This document shows, piece after piece, positions 53,222-60,527 of a DNA stretch of 64,000 nt. Source of the stretch: F1-120-MAGs118 sp013360535 (lineage in GTDB: Bacteria; Planctomycetota; UBA1135; GCA-002686595); contig JAPKHC010000002.1 of the NCBI GenBank assembly GCA_026647215.1, forward strand, positions 62,001-126,000, given 5' to 3'. How positions within the stretch are numbered: position 1 is the stretch's first letter; each line of letters opens with the position of its first letter. Below the pieces are notes generated by a model. That model had not been told where the DNA came from. It searched no databases and worked only from the letters and a program-made list of their open reading frames with translations. The position numbers and the translations under genes were made by a program.

Positions 53222-54804
53222 CTTCCACGCCCCCCTTTTCCGCCCTGCTGCTCGACCTCTGGAAGGAAGTCGGCCGCCACGATGCGCTGACCGAGTCGCT
53301 CGAGCGGCTCGCTCCGCTGCTCGCGCGCGAGATCCCGCTGCTGCGCCTGGTCGTGCGCCGCGTCGACCTCGACCAGCAGAAGATCGACACCCTCGCCACG
53401 GTCGAGCTCAAGGGCCGCCGCGCCTCGCCGCCGCTTGGGCGCGCACCGCTGTCGAGCGAGGACTCGCTGCGCCTCGTCGACTGGACGCAGCGCGGTCGCG
53501 CGACGGCCTGGCGCGAGGGCTCGCGCGACGCGTTGCGAGACGTGATCGAGCCCCCGGGGTACGGCGAGGCGCTGATCGCGGCCCCGCTCGTCGATCAGGG
53601 CCGAGTCCTCGGAGTTGCGCTCCTCTACGGGCGTGACGATGGTTCGCTGCAGCACCTCGCGCGCGTCGAGGCGATCCTCGAGCCGCTGACGGTCGCGCTC
53701 GCCAACGACCTGCGTCTCGTCGAGATCGCACGCCTGCGCGAGGCAGCGGAAGCCGACAACCGCGCTCTGCTCACGCGCTTGCAGCGCGAGGACATCAGCG
53801 AGAGCGTCGTCGGCGAATCGACGGGCCTGCGCCTCGTGATGGAGCGCGTCGAGCAGGTGGCGCGCACCGACGCGCCCGTGCTGATCCTCGGCGAGACGGG
53901 CTCGGGCAAGGAAGTCGTCGCCCGCGCGATCCACGCACGCTCGCAGCGCGCCGAAGGTCCGTTCCTGCGCGTCAATTGCGGCGCGATCCCGCCCGAGCTC
54001 GTCGACAGCGAGCTGTTCGGACACGAGCGCGGCAGCTTCACGGGCGCGATCGCCACGCGCCGCGGCTGGTTCGAACGCGCCGACGGCGGCACGTTGTTCC
54101 TCGACGAGCTCGGCGAGCTGCCCTCGGCTGCGCAAGTGCGGCTCCTGCGTGTGCTGCAGGACGGCACGTTCGAGCGCGTCGGCGGCCAGCGCGCGCTGCA
54201 CGTCGACGTGCGCATCGTCGCCGCGACCCACCGCGACATGGTGACGCTCGTGCAGGGCGGCTCCTTCCGGCAGGACCTGTGGTACCGCGTCAACGTGTTC
54301 CCGATCCGGCTGCCGCCCCTGCGCGAACGGCTGGAGGACATCTCGGCCCTCGCGGCGCACTTTGCCGCGCGCGCCGGGAAGCGGCTCTTCGGCGTCGAGA
54401 TCGTGCCGTCGCGCAGCGACATCGAGATCCTGCAGGCCTACCACTGGCCCGGCAACGTGCGCGAGCTCGCTTCCGTGCTCGAACGGGCCGCGATCCTCGG
54501 CGACGGCCGCCGGCTCGAGGTCGCCACGGCGCTCGGTGTCGACCGTTCCGCGCTCTCGGCGAGCATCGCCGCCGCACTGCCGACGCCGGCCCTTCCGGCG
54601 CTCGAGGCCGAGGAGGACGCAGCGCCTTCGGGCTCGTTGGAGCGTGCGATGATCGCGCACATCGTCGACGCCCTCGAGCGCACCCGCGGCAAGATCGAGG
54701 GGGAGCACGGCGCGGCGCGGCTGCTCGGGATCAACCCCCACACGCTGCGCTCGCGCATGCGCAAGCTCAAGATCGACTGGAACCGCTTCCGCGCGCCACG
54801 CTGA
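53218..54804 (+). CDS. Sigma-54 enhancer-binding transcriptional regulator with N-terminal GAF-like domain
   Basis: Cytosolic activator of sigma-54 RNA polymerase; 528 residues from GTG 53218, overlapping the permease stop. Residues 25-165 form a GAF-like sensor domain (LPLLRLVVRR, then APLVDQGRVLGVALLYGR). The AAA+ domain holds Walker A GETGSGKE (225-232), Walker B LFLDELGE (293-300) and the sigma-54-contact loop, which reads GSFTGA (272-277) rather than GAFTGA. The C-terminal helix-turn-helix is GAARLLGINPHTLRSRMRKLKI. There is no receiver domain, so it is not a classical two-component response regulator. The GAF-like domain presumably senses a small molecule. Its gene is last in the transporter operon. 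Confidence 0.92.
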   Translation: MTSTPPFSALLLDLWKEVGRHDALTESLERLAPLLAREIPLLRLVVRRVDLDQQKIDTLATVELKGRRASPPLGRAPLSSEDSLRLVDWTQRGRATAWREGSRDALRDVIEPPGYGEALIAAPLVDQGRVLGVALLYGRDDGSLQHLARVEAILEPLTVALANDLRLVEIARLREAAEADNRALLTRLQREDISESVVGESTGLRLVMERVEQVARTDAPVLILGETGSGKEVVARAIHARSQRAEGPFLRVNCGAIPPELVDSELFGHERGSFTGAIATRRGWFERADGGTLFLDELGELPSAAQVRLLRVLQDGTFERVGGQRALHVDVRIVAATHRDMVTLVQGGSFRQDLWYRVNVFPIRLPPLRERLEDISALAAHFAARAGKRLFGVEIVPSRSDIEILQAYHWPGNVRELASVLERAAILGDGRRLEVATALGVDRSALSASIAAALPTPALPALEAEEDAAPSGSLERAMIAHIVDALERTRGKIEGEHGAARLLGINPHTLRSRMRKLKIDWNRFRAPR

Positions 54805-54838
54805 GAGCTCGTGAAGAAATGAGGATACGAGCTCTCAG
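54801..54838. repeat. Hairpin A: perfect 12-bp inverted repeat at the regulator gene end
   Basis: 54801-54812 pairs perfectly with 54827-54838 around a 14-nt loop; the regulator's stop codon (54802-54804) lies in the left arm. The left arm plus four more bases (54801-54816) recurs exactly, on the other strand, at 39231-39246 in another intergenic hairpin. No U-run follows. It may end or stabilise the transporter transcript, or be a repeat element. Confidence 0.55.
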
Positions 54839-54848
54839 AATGCTGATT

Positions 54849-54868
54849 GCGCCGTCGCCTGGCGGCGC
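54849..54868. repeat. Hairpin B: small GC-rich inverted repeat
   Basis: 54849-54854 pairs with 54863-54868 (6 bp, 8-nt loop), directly after hairpin A. It belongs to a series of hairpins that fill the gap between the regulator gene and ppx. Confidence 0.35.
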
Positions 54869-54876
54869 CGGACGTC

Positions 54877-54902
54877 GAGACCGTGAATTCCTTCACGGTC
54901 TC
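54877..54902. repeat. Hairpin C: perfect 11-bp inverted repeat
   Basis: 54877-54887 pairs perfectly with 54892-54902 around a 4-nt loop. It contains CCGTGAA...TTCACGG, the same core as the palindrome before the transporter operon. Fifty-one nt further on the gap holds a degenerate second copy (hairpin E). Confidence 0.5.
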
Positions 54903-54927
54903 TGAGCGTTCCTGTGACGCTGAGGTT

Positions 54928-54953
54928 GAGACCGCGACGAGCTTCGTGGTCTC
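54928..54953. repeat. Hairpin E: degenerate second copy of hairpin C
   Basis: 54928-54937 pairs with 54944-54953 (10 bp including one G-U) around a 6-nt loop. Both C and E run GAGACCG...GGTCTC followed by CNGAGCG, 51 nt apart, so they look like diverged tandem copies of a palindromic element. E ends 45 nt before the ppx ATG. Confidence 0.45.
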
Positions 54954-54998
54954 CGAGCGGTTGCGGTCGTGCATGCCCGACACTAGAACGGGGCGCGG

Positions 54999-56495
54999 AT
55001 GAAGCGCGTTCCGTTCGACACCGTCGCAGCCGTCGATCTCGGCTCGAACAGCTTCCACATGGTCGTCGCCAAGCTCGACCATGACGAGCTGCGCGTGATC
55101 GACCGGCTGCGCGAGCGTACGGCGCTGGCGGAGGGGCTCGACGACGGCGATCGGCTCAAGGCCAAGGTGGCGGAGCGGGCGATCGACTGCCTCGGCCGCT
55201 TCGGCCAGCGGCTGGCGCACATGCCGGTCGATTCCGTGCGCGCCGTCGGCACGAACACGCTGCGGCGCATGCGCGAGTCGCGCGCGTTCCTGCAGAAGGC
55301 GCAGGCGGCGCTCGGGCATCGCATCGAGGTCATCTCCGGCCGCGAGGAGGCGCGCCTGATCTACCTCGGCGTCTCGCACGCGCACTCCGATGACTCGCGC
55401 CGGCGCCTCGTGGTCGACATCGGCGGCGGCAGCACCGAGTGCATCCTCGGCGAGGGACTGGACATCCTCGAGAGCGACAGCCTGCAGATGGGCTGCGTCG
55501 GCTGGACCGTCAGGCACTTTCCCGACGGCGCGATCACGCGCGAGCGCATGGAGAAGGCGCAGATCGCGGCGGGGCTCGAGCTGCAAGGGCTCGCTCGGCG
55601 CTACAAGCGGCTCGGCTGGGAGAGCGCGATCGGCTCCTCGGGAACGATCGTCGCCTGCGAGGAGATGCTGCGTTCCGCGGGCTGGTCGGAGGGCGGCATC
55701 GACGCCAAGGGCCTGCGCAAGCTGCGGCGCGCGCTGGTCGAGGCCGGGCACGTGAGCAAGCTCCAGCTGCCCGCGTTGCAGGCCGACCGCGCGGGAGTGC
55801 TCGCCGGGGGCGTTGCCGTGCTGAGCGCGATCTTCAAGATCCTCGACATCGACGAGCTCCACGCGAGCCCCGGTGCGCTGCGCGAAGGCGTGCTCCACGA
55901 CCTGCTCGGGCGCATGCGGCATGAGGACGTGCGCGAGCCGACGATCCGTTCGTTCGCGCGGCGCTACCACGTCGATCTCGAGCAGGCCGGTCGTGTCGAG
56001 CGCACCTCGCTCGCCCTGCTCGCGCAGGTCGCCGCCGGCTGGGAACTCGAAAGTGCCGCGCACGAGCGCACGCTGTCGTGGGCCGCCCGCCTGCACGAGA
56101 TCGGGCTCGGCATCTCGTACAGCGGCTACCACCGCCACGGCGCGTACATCGTCGCCAACGCCGACATGAACGGCTTCTCGAAGCAGGACCAGCAGCAGCT
56201 CGCGGCCCTGATCGAGAGCCACCGGCGCAAGCCCGATCCTGCGCTCTTTCAGGCGCTTCCGACGGACCTGCAGGAGCCGACGCTGCGGCTGGCGGTGCTG
56301 CTGCGGCTGGCGGCGCGCCTGCATCGCAGCCGCAGCCCGCGAGCGCTTCCGGAGCTCAGCCTGTTCGTGCGCAAGCGCGAGCTGCGCATGGAGTTCGCCG
56401 AGGGTTGGCTCGCGGAGCACCCGCTCTCGCGCGCGGACCTCGACGAAGAGGCCGGCCAGCTGACGCAGCTCGGCGTCGAGCTGCACGTCTCCTGA
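54999..56495 (+). CDS. ppx: Ppx/GppA exopolyphosphatase with C-terminal HD-like domain
   Basis: Hydrolyses polyphosphate, or (p)ppGpp-related pentaphosphate, in the cytosol. The 498-residue protein contains the actin-like phosphatase fold: VAAVDLGSNSFHMVVAKLD (phosphate loop 1), GTNTLRRMRESR, SGREEARLIYLGV, and phosphate loop 2 DIGGGSTEC with catalytic Glu. The C-terminal third (from about 320) resembles an HD domain: the segment LHEIGLGISYSGYHRHGAYIVANADMNG keeps the His residues. Ppx and GppA cannot be separated by sequence reading alone, but the convergent ppk1 gene 13 nt away favours polyphosphate metabolism. A CCTGAATTCAGG palindrome (56491-56502) spans the stop codon. Confidence 0.9.
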   Translation: MKRVPFDTVAAVDLGSNSFHMVVAKLDHDELRVIDRLRERTALAEGLDDGDRLKAKVAERAIDCLGRFGQRLAHMPVDSVRAVGTNTLRRMRESRAFLQKAQAALGHRIEVISGREEARLIYLGVSHAHSDDSRRRLVVDIGGGSTECILGEGLDILESDSLQMGCVGWTVRHFPDGAITRERMEKAQIAAGLELQGLARRYKRLGWESAIGSSGTIVACEEMLRSAGWSEGGIDAKGLRKLRRALVEAGHVSKLQLPALQADRAGVLAGGVAVLSAIFKILDIDELHASPGALREGVLHDLLGRMRHEDVREPTIRSFARRYHVDLEQAGRVERTSLALLAQVAAGWELESAAHERTLSWAARLHEIGLGISYSGYHRHGAYIVANADMNGFSKQDQQQLAALIESHRRKPDPALFQALPTDLQEPTLRLAVLLRLAARLHRSRSPRALPELSLFVRKRELRMEFAEGWLAEHPLSRADLDEEAGQLTQLGVELHVS

Positions 56496-56508
56496 ATTCA
56501 GGCGCGAA

Positions 56509-58770
56509 TCAGCTCGCCCGCGCGTCCGGCGGCGGTTCTTCCGGGGGCACCAGCGGCTCGAGCAGCACGGACTTGCCCTTGCGGCGCGGCGTGCGCGGCG
56601 TCGCGGAAGCGTTGCTGCGGGTGCGGCGCGCCTTGCGGCGCCCTTCGTCGAGCACGTTCGTCGCGTCCGTGCGAACGTCGATCGTCCGCAGCTCGCACAA
56701 GCGATCGAGCAGCACTTCCTGCGCGGCCCGGCGCGGTCCCTTGCCGGGTTTCACGCGCACGTACTTGCCGTCGGACTGCAACAGCCAGGCCTGCGCGTTG
56801 TCCTCGAGGTAGGGCTCGAGCCCTTCGTGGCGGACGCGGTGCGCAAGCCGCTGCTCGCTGATCGGGAAGCACGTCTCGACGCGCCGGAACAGGTTGCGCT
56901 GCATCCAGTCCGCGCTCGCGCAGTAGCACAGCTCTTCCCCATCGGCGTGAAAGAAGAAGATGCGGCTGTGCTCGAGGAAACGCCCGATCACCGAGCGCAC
57001 CTTGATCGTCTCCGACACGCCGGGCACGCCCGGACGCAGGCCGCAGGTGCCGCGCACGATCAGGTCGATCGGGACGCCGGCCTGCGAGGCCTGGTAGAGC
57101 GCCTGGATGATCTGGGGCTCGGAGAGCGCGTTCATCTTGGCCACGATGCGCGCCGGCTTGCCTGCGCGCGCGTTGCGCGCTTCCTGGTCGATCAGGGCGA
57201 TCAGCGTACGCTGCAGCGCGAACGGCGACTGCACGATCTTGCGCAGGCGCGTCACGCGGCCGAGGCCCGTGAGCTGCAGGAACAGGCGGTGCACGTCCTC
57301 GCCGATCTCGCGGTCGCAGGTGAGCAGCCCGAAGTCCGTGTAGCCACGCGTCGTCCGCACGTGGTAGTTGCCCGTGCCCAGATGCACGTAGCGGCGCAGC
57401 TTGCGGCCCTCGCGCCGCACGATGAGCAGCATCTTCGCGTGCGCCTTGTAGCCGACGATGCCGTACACGACGTTGGCGCCGGCCTTCTGCAGGCGAGTGG
57501 CGAGCTGGATGTTCGCGGCCTCGTCGAAGCGCGCGCGCAGCTCGATCACCGCCGTGACTTCCTTGCCTGCGCGCGCCGCGTCGATCAGCGCTTCCACCAC
57601 CGGCGAATCGGCGCCGGATCGATAGAGCGTCTGCTTGATGGCGAGCACGCTCGGGTCGGCCGCGGCCTGCCGGACGAGCTCGACCACCGGCGCGAACGTG
57701 TCGAACGGGTGGTGCAGCAGGAGGTCGCCCTTGCGCAGCACCTCGAAGATGTCGTGCCCACCCTCCTCGATGCGCCGCGGGACACGCTGCAGGAACTGCG
57801 GATACTTGAGGTCCGGCCGCTCGACGAGGTCGACCATCGCGACCATGCGGTGCATGTTGACCGGACCGTGCACGCGATACAGGTCGGCTTCCTCGAGCTC
57901 GAACGTCGTCAGCAGGAAGCGCGCCATCTCGTCGGGGCAGGTGACGGCGACCTCGAGCCGCACGGCCTCGCCGAAGTTGCGGTCGGCGAGCTCGCCCTTG
58001 AGCGCGCGCATCAGGTCGTCGGCCTCTTCCTCGTCGACCCACAGGTCGCTGTTGCGCGTGACGCGGAACTGGTAGCAGCCGTGGACCTTCATCCCCGGGA
58101 AGGCCTCGTCGACGTGCGCATGCAGCACGCTCGAGAGCAGCACGAAGTCGTGCGTTCCTTCCTTGACGCCCTTGGGCAGCGAGATCAGGCGCGGCAGCGA
58201 GCGCGGCACCTGCACCACGGCGACGCCGCTCGAGCGGCCGTAGGCGTCGTCGCCCTCGACCGAGACGATGAAGTTGAGGCTCTTGTTGAGGATGCGCGGG
58301 AACGGGTGCGCCGGATCGAGCCCGACCGGTGTGAGCACCGGGAGCACCTCGGCGAGGAAATAGCGCTTGATCCAGCGCGCCTGCTTCTGGGTCCAGTCGG
58401 CGCGCTTGAGCAGGCGGATGCCCTCGCGTTCGAGCGACGGAAGGAGCACGTCGTTGAGCACGCGGTACTGCTCATGCACGAGCGCGTGCGCGCTCTCGCC
58501 GATGCGGCGCAGCGTCTCCGCCGTCGTCATCCCGTCCGGCTCGTTGCGCGCGATGCCGAACGAGTGCTGCTGGCGCAGGCCCGCCACGCGGATCTCGAAG
58601 AACTCGTCGAGGTTGGTGCTGCAGATCGTCAGGAAGCGCAGGCGCTCGAGCAGCGGCGTCGCGGGATCCTTGGCCTGCTCGAGCACACGCGCGTTGAACT
58701 CGAGCTGCGACAGCTCGCGGTTGAGGTAGAGCGCGGGGTCGCGCAGGTCGAAACCGGGAGTCGGGCCCAT
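56509..58770 (-). CDS. ppk1: Polyphosphate kinase 1
   Basis: Makes inorganic polyphosphate from ATP reversibly. From ATG 58770 the protein has 753 residues. The N-terminal and head domains begin YLNRELSQLEFNARVLEQA and 'ICSTNLDEFFEIRVAGL'. The two PLD-like catalytic domains carry the phospho-histidine motif YKAHAKMLLIV, LHLGTGNYHVRTTRGYTDFGLLT, and the later SADWMQRNLFRRVETCFPI segment. The last 45 residues are a basic tail (RRKARRTRSNASATPRTPRRKG) beyond the catalytic core. It is convergent with ppx and divergent from sixA. A TATCCT box followed by CTGCGC lies 16-21 nt before the start, but its -35 is poor. Confidence 0.96.
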   Translation of the reverse strand: MGPTPGFDLRDPALYLNRELSQLEFNARVLEQAKDPATPLLERLRFLTICSTNLDEFFEIRVAGLRQQHSFGIARNEPDGMTTAETLRRIGESAHALVHEQYRVLNDVLLPSLEREGIRLLKRADWTQKQARWIKRYFLAEVLPVLTPVGLDPAHPFPRILNKSLNFIVSVEGDDAYGRSSGVAVVQVPRSLPRLISLPKGVKEGTHDFVLLSSVLHAHVDEAFPGMKVHGCYQFRVTRNSDLWVDEEEADDLMRALKGELADRNFGEAVRLEVAVTCPDEMARFLLTTFELEEADLYRVHGPVNMHRMVAMVDLVERPDLKYPQFLQRVPRRIEEGGHDIFEVLRKGDLLLHHPFDTFAPVVELVRQAAADPSVLAIKQTLYRSGADSPVVEALIDAARAGKEVTAVIELRARFDEAANIQLATRLQKAGANVVYGIVGYKAHAKMLLIVRREGRKLRRYVHLGTGNYHVRTTRGYTDFGLLTCDREIGEDVHRLFLQLTGLGRVTRLRKIVQSPFALQRTLIALIDQEARNARAGKPARIVAKMNALSEPQIIQALYQASQAGVPIDLIVRGTCGLRPGVPGVSETIKVRSVIGRFLEHSRIFFFHADGEELCYCASADWMQRNLFRRVETCFPISEQRLAHRVRHEGLEPYLEDNAQAWLLQSDGKYVRVKPGKGPRRAAQEVLLDRLCELRTIDVRTDATNVLDEGRRKARRTRSNASATPRTPRRKGKSVLLEPLVPPEEPPPDARAS

Positions 58771-58890
58771 GCGGGGAGGCGCAGGAGGATAGCGGACCGC
58801 CTGTGCGGCAAGGGACGAACGGCCCGCGCACGTGCGAGATTCACGCTTCCTTGATGCAGCCGGGGTCGCGCGACCCTGCGGCGTCGGAGG

Positions 58891-58919
58891 TTGACTGGTC
58901 GACGCCGGGCGTCCATCCT
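58891..58919 (+). promoter_or_regulatory. Probable sixA promoter
   Basis: TTGACT (58891-58896) and CATCCT (58914-58919) are 17 nt apart; the sixA ATG follows 41 nt after the -10. The -35 is near consensus, the -10 weak. A GGGCGC...GCGCCC stem follows before the start codon. The remainder of this 190-bp ppk1-sixA divergent gap shows nothing else clear. Confidence 0.4.
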
Positions 58920-58960
58920 CGGGCGCAAGGGCGCCCGTTGCCCAGGCCGCAGCCGCACCC

Positions 58961-59431
58961 ATGAAGCTCTTCGTCATCCGCCACGCCAGCGCCTCGGACC
59001 GCTCCAGCGATGGCACGGATGAATCCCGCGCCTTGACGCCCGAGGGGCGCGAGCAATTCGGCCACGTCGTCGCGGCGCTGGATGCGTTCGGCGTGCGCTT
59101 CGACCTGCTGCTGCATTCCCCGCTCGTTCGAGCGGTGCAGACCGCCGAGCTCTGCGCGCCGCTCTTGCGCGGACCGCGTGTCGTCGAACCCGAGCTGGCT
59201 CGCTCCGCCACGGACTCGCTCCTGTTGCGGCTGAGCGGCGACGCGGTCGCGCTCGTCGGTCACGAGCCTTGGCAGAGCGAGCTCGTCGCCTGGCTCGTCA
59301 CCGGTCGACGCGAGCTCGGCCCGCGCTTCGCCTTCGAGAAGGGCGGAGTTGCCGCACTAGAAGGACGACCGGCACCCGGCGCGATGTCGCTCGAGTTCTT
59401 CGCCCCACCGACCCTGCTCCCCCACCGCTAG
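58961..59431 (+). CDS. sixA: Phosphohistidine phosphatase SixA-like
   Basis: Small cytosolic histidine-phosphatase (RHG superfamily) that removes phosphate from histidine in phosphotransfer proteins. It has 156 residues. The catalytic loop is FVIRHASASD (Arg7, His8) and the second histidine is His101 in VALVGHEPW, with the usual LLLHSPLVRAVQTAE arginine region between. It is divergent from ppk1, and ppx-ppk-sixA neighbourhoods are common in bacteria, so a link with phosphate metabolism is plausible. A methyltransferase gene follows 6 nt downstream. Confidence 0.88.
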   Translation: MKLFVIRHASASDRSSDGTDESRALTPEGREQFGHVVAALDAFGVRFDLLLHSPLVRAVQTAELCAPLLRGPRVVEPELARSATDSLLLRLSGDAVALVGHEPWQSELVAWLVTGRRELGPRFAFEKGGVAALEGRPAPGAMSLEFFAPPTLLPHR

Positions 59432-59437
59432 CCCCCG

Positions 59438-60115
59438 ATGGACCAACGCCGCCACGATGCCCGCGAGCGCGCCCGCGAGCTCGCACGGACCAGCCTCGAG
59501 CGCGGCGATGCCACCGGGTGGTTCGAAGCGCTCTATCGCGAGGCCGCCGGCGACACCGGACGCATTCCGTGGGCCGACGCCGAAGGCCATCCGTTGCTGG
59601 TCGAATGGCTCGCGAGCCAGTCCGCACCTGCCTCCGGCGCTCGCGCGCTCGTGGTCGGCTGCGGACTCGGCGAGGACTCCGAGTGCCTCTCGCGTGCGGG
59701 CTGGAACGTCACCGCCTTCGACGTGTCCCCGACCGCGATCGATTGGTGCCGCAAGCTGCACCCGCACTCGAGCGTGCGCTACACGGTCGGCGACTTGCTC
59801 GATCCGCCGAGCGAGTGGCTCGGTCAGTTCGCGCTCGTGTTCGAGTGCTACACGCTGCAGGCGCTGCCCGCTGCGTTGCGGGAGCGTGCGAGCGCGAGCC
59901 TCGCCCGTCTGGTGGCGCCCGGCGGCTCGCTGCTCGTGGTCACCCGTGCACGCGAGCCCGGCGAGGACCCGGGGACACTGCCCTGGCCGCTCCTTCGCAG
60001 CGAGCTGGCGCGCTTCACGACGCTGGGACTCGTCGAGCGCGAATTCGACGAGCGCGAGAGTTCGCAGGGCCTCGGCCCCACGCGCCATTTTCGCGCTCGA
60101 TACACTCGCCACTGA
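59438..60115 (+). CDS. SAM-dependent methyltransferase, TehB/thiopurine-like
   Basis: A 225-residue class I methyltransferase. The SAM loop is ALVVGCGLGEDSECLSRAGWNVTAFDVSPTAIDWC, where the glycine-rich motif and the following Asp are clear. Motif IV is ALVFECYTLQALPAALRER and a VAPGGSLLVVTR strand follows. The WF..LY...AGDTGRIPW start resembles thiopurine and small-molecule methyltransferases, including tellurite-resistance TehB. The substrate remains open. It starts 6 nt after sixA on the same strand and probably shares its transcript. Confidence 0.78.
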   Translation: MDQRRHDARERARELARTSLERGDATGWFEALYREAAGDTGRIPWADAEGHPLLVEWLASQSAPASGARALVVGCGLGEDSECLSRAGWNVTAFDVSPTAIDWCRKLHPHSSVRYTVGDLLDPPSEWLGQFALVFECYTLQALPAALRERASASLARLVAPGGSLLVVTRAREPGEDPGTLPWPLLRSELARFTTLGLVEREFDERESSQGLGPTRHFRARYTRH

Positions 60116-60245
60116 CGCTGCGACGAAGCCCTGAGGTGCGCCGCCTTCCCAATCGCGAGAACGGAACTTTCTTCCGGGATTCGCCGCGGGACGCCACCGA
60201 CCGTTGCACCGCCCTGTACGCCTCCCTAGCCTGAGCGGGCCCCCT

Positions 60246-60527
60246 ATGCCGTTGCCCCGACTCGAGCTCTTCGTCCGGGAGTGCACTCCCGCAGGACGGG
60301 CGGCCCGCGTGCACGTCGAGCGCTTCTGTCGCGAGACGCTGCGCGGTGCCGTCGAACTCACGGTGACCGACATGGACCGCCATCCCGAGGCGGTCCGCAG
60401 TTCTGGAGTCCTGCTCGCGCCCTTGCTGTTGCGGCGCTCCGACTTGGGCGAGCGTCGCGTCTTCGGCGACTTCTCCGACCCAGAGGCCACGGCGCGCGCG
60501 CTCGGCCTCGACGAGGTGCCCGCGTGA
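60246..60527 (+). CDS. KaiB-fold protein
   Basis: A 93-residue thioredoxin-like protein of the KaiB family. Segments align with the KaiB core: LELFVRECTPAGRAARVHVERFC against the LYVxGxTpxSxrAxxnL pattern, then TVTDMDRHPEAVRSSGVLLAPLLL and RRVFGDFSDPEATARALGL, which equals RxIGDLSdxxxvlxgLgL. The usual TPTL motif reads APLL, a small departure. Stand-alone KaiB-like proteins outside cyanobacteria usually accompany signalling proteins; here the next gene is a PAS-GGDEF-EAL protein coupled by a 4-nt overlap (GTGA). ATG 60246 fits the fold start. No kaiC or kaiA is nearby. Confidence 0.8.
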   Translation: MPLPRLELFVRECTPAGRAARVHVERFCRETLRGAVELTVTDMDRHPEAVRSSGVLLAPLLLRRSDLGERRVFGDFSDPEATARALGLDEVPA

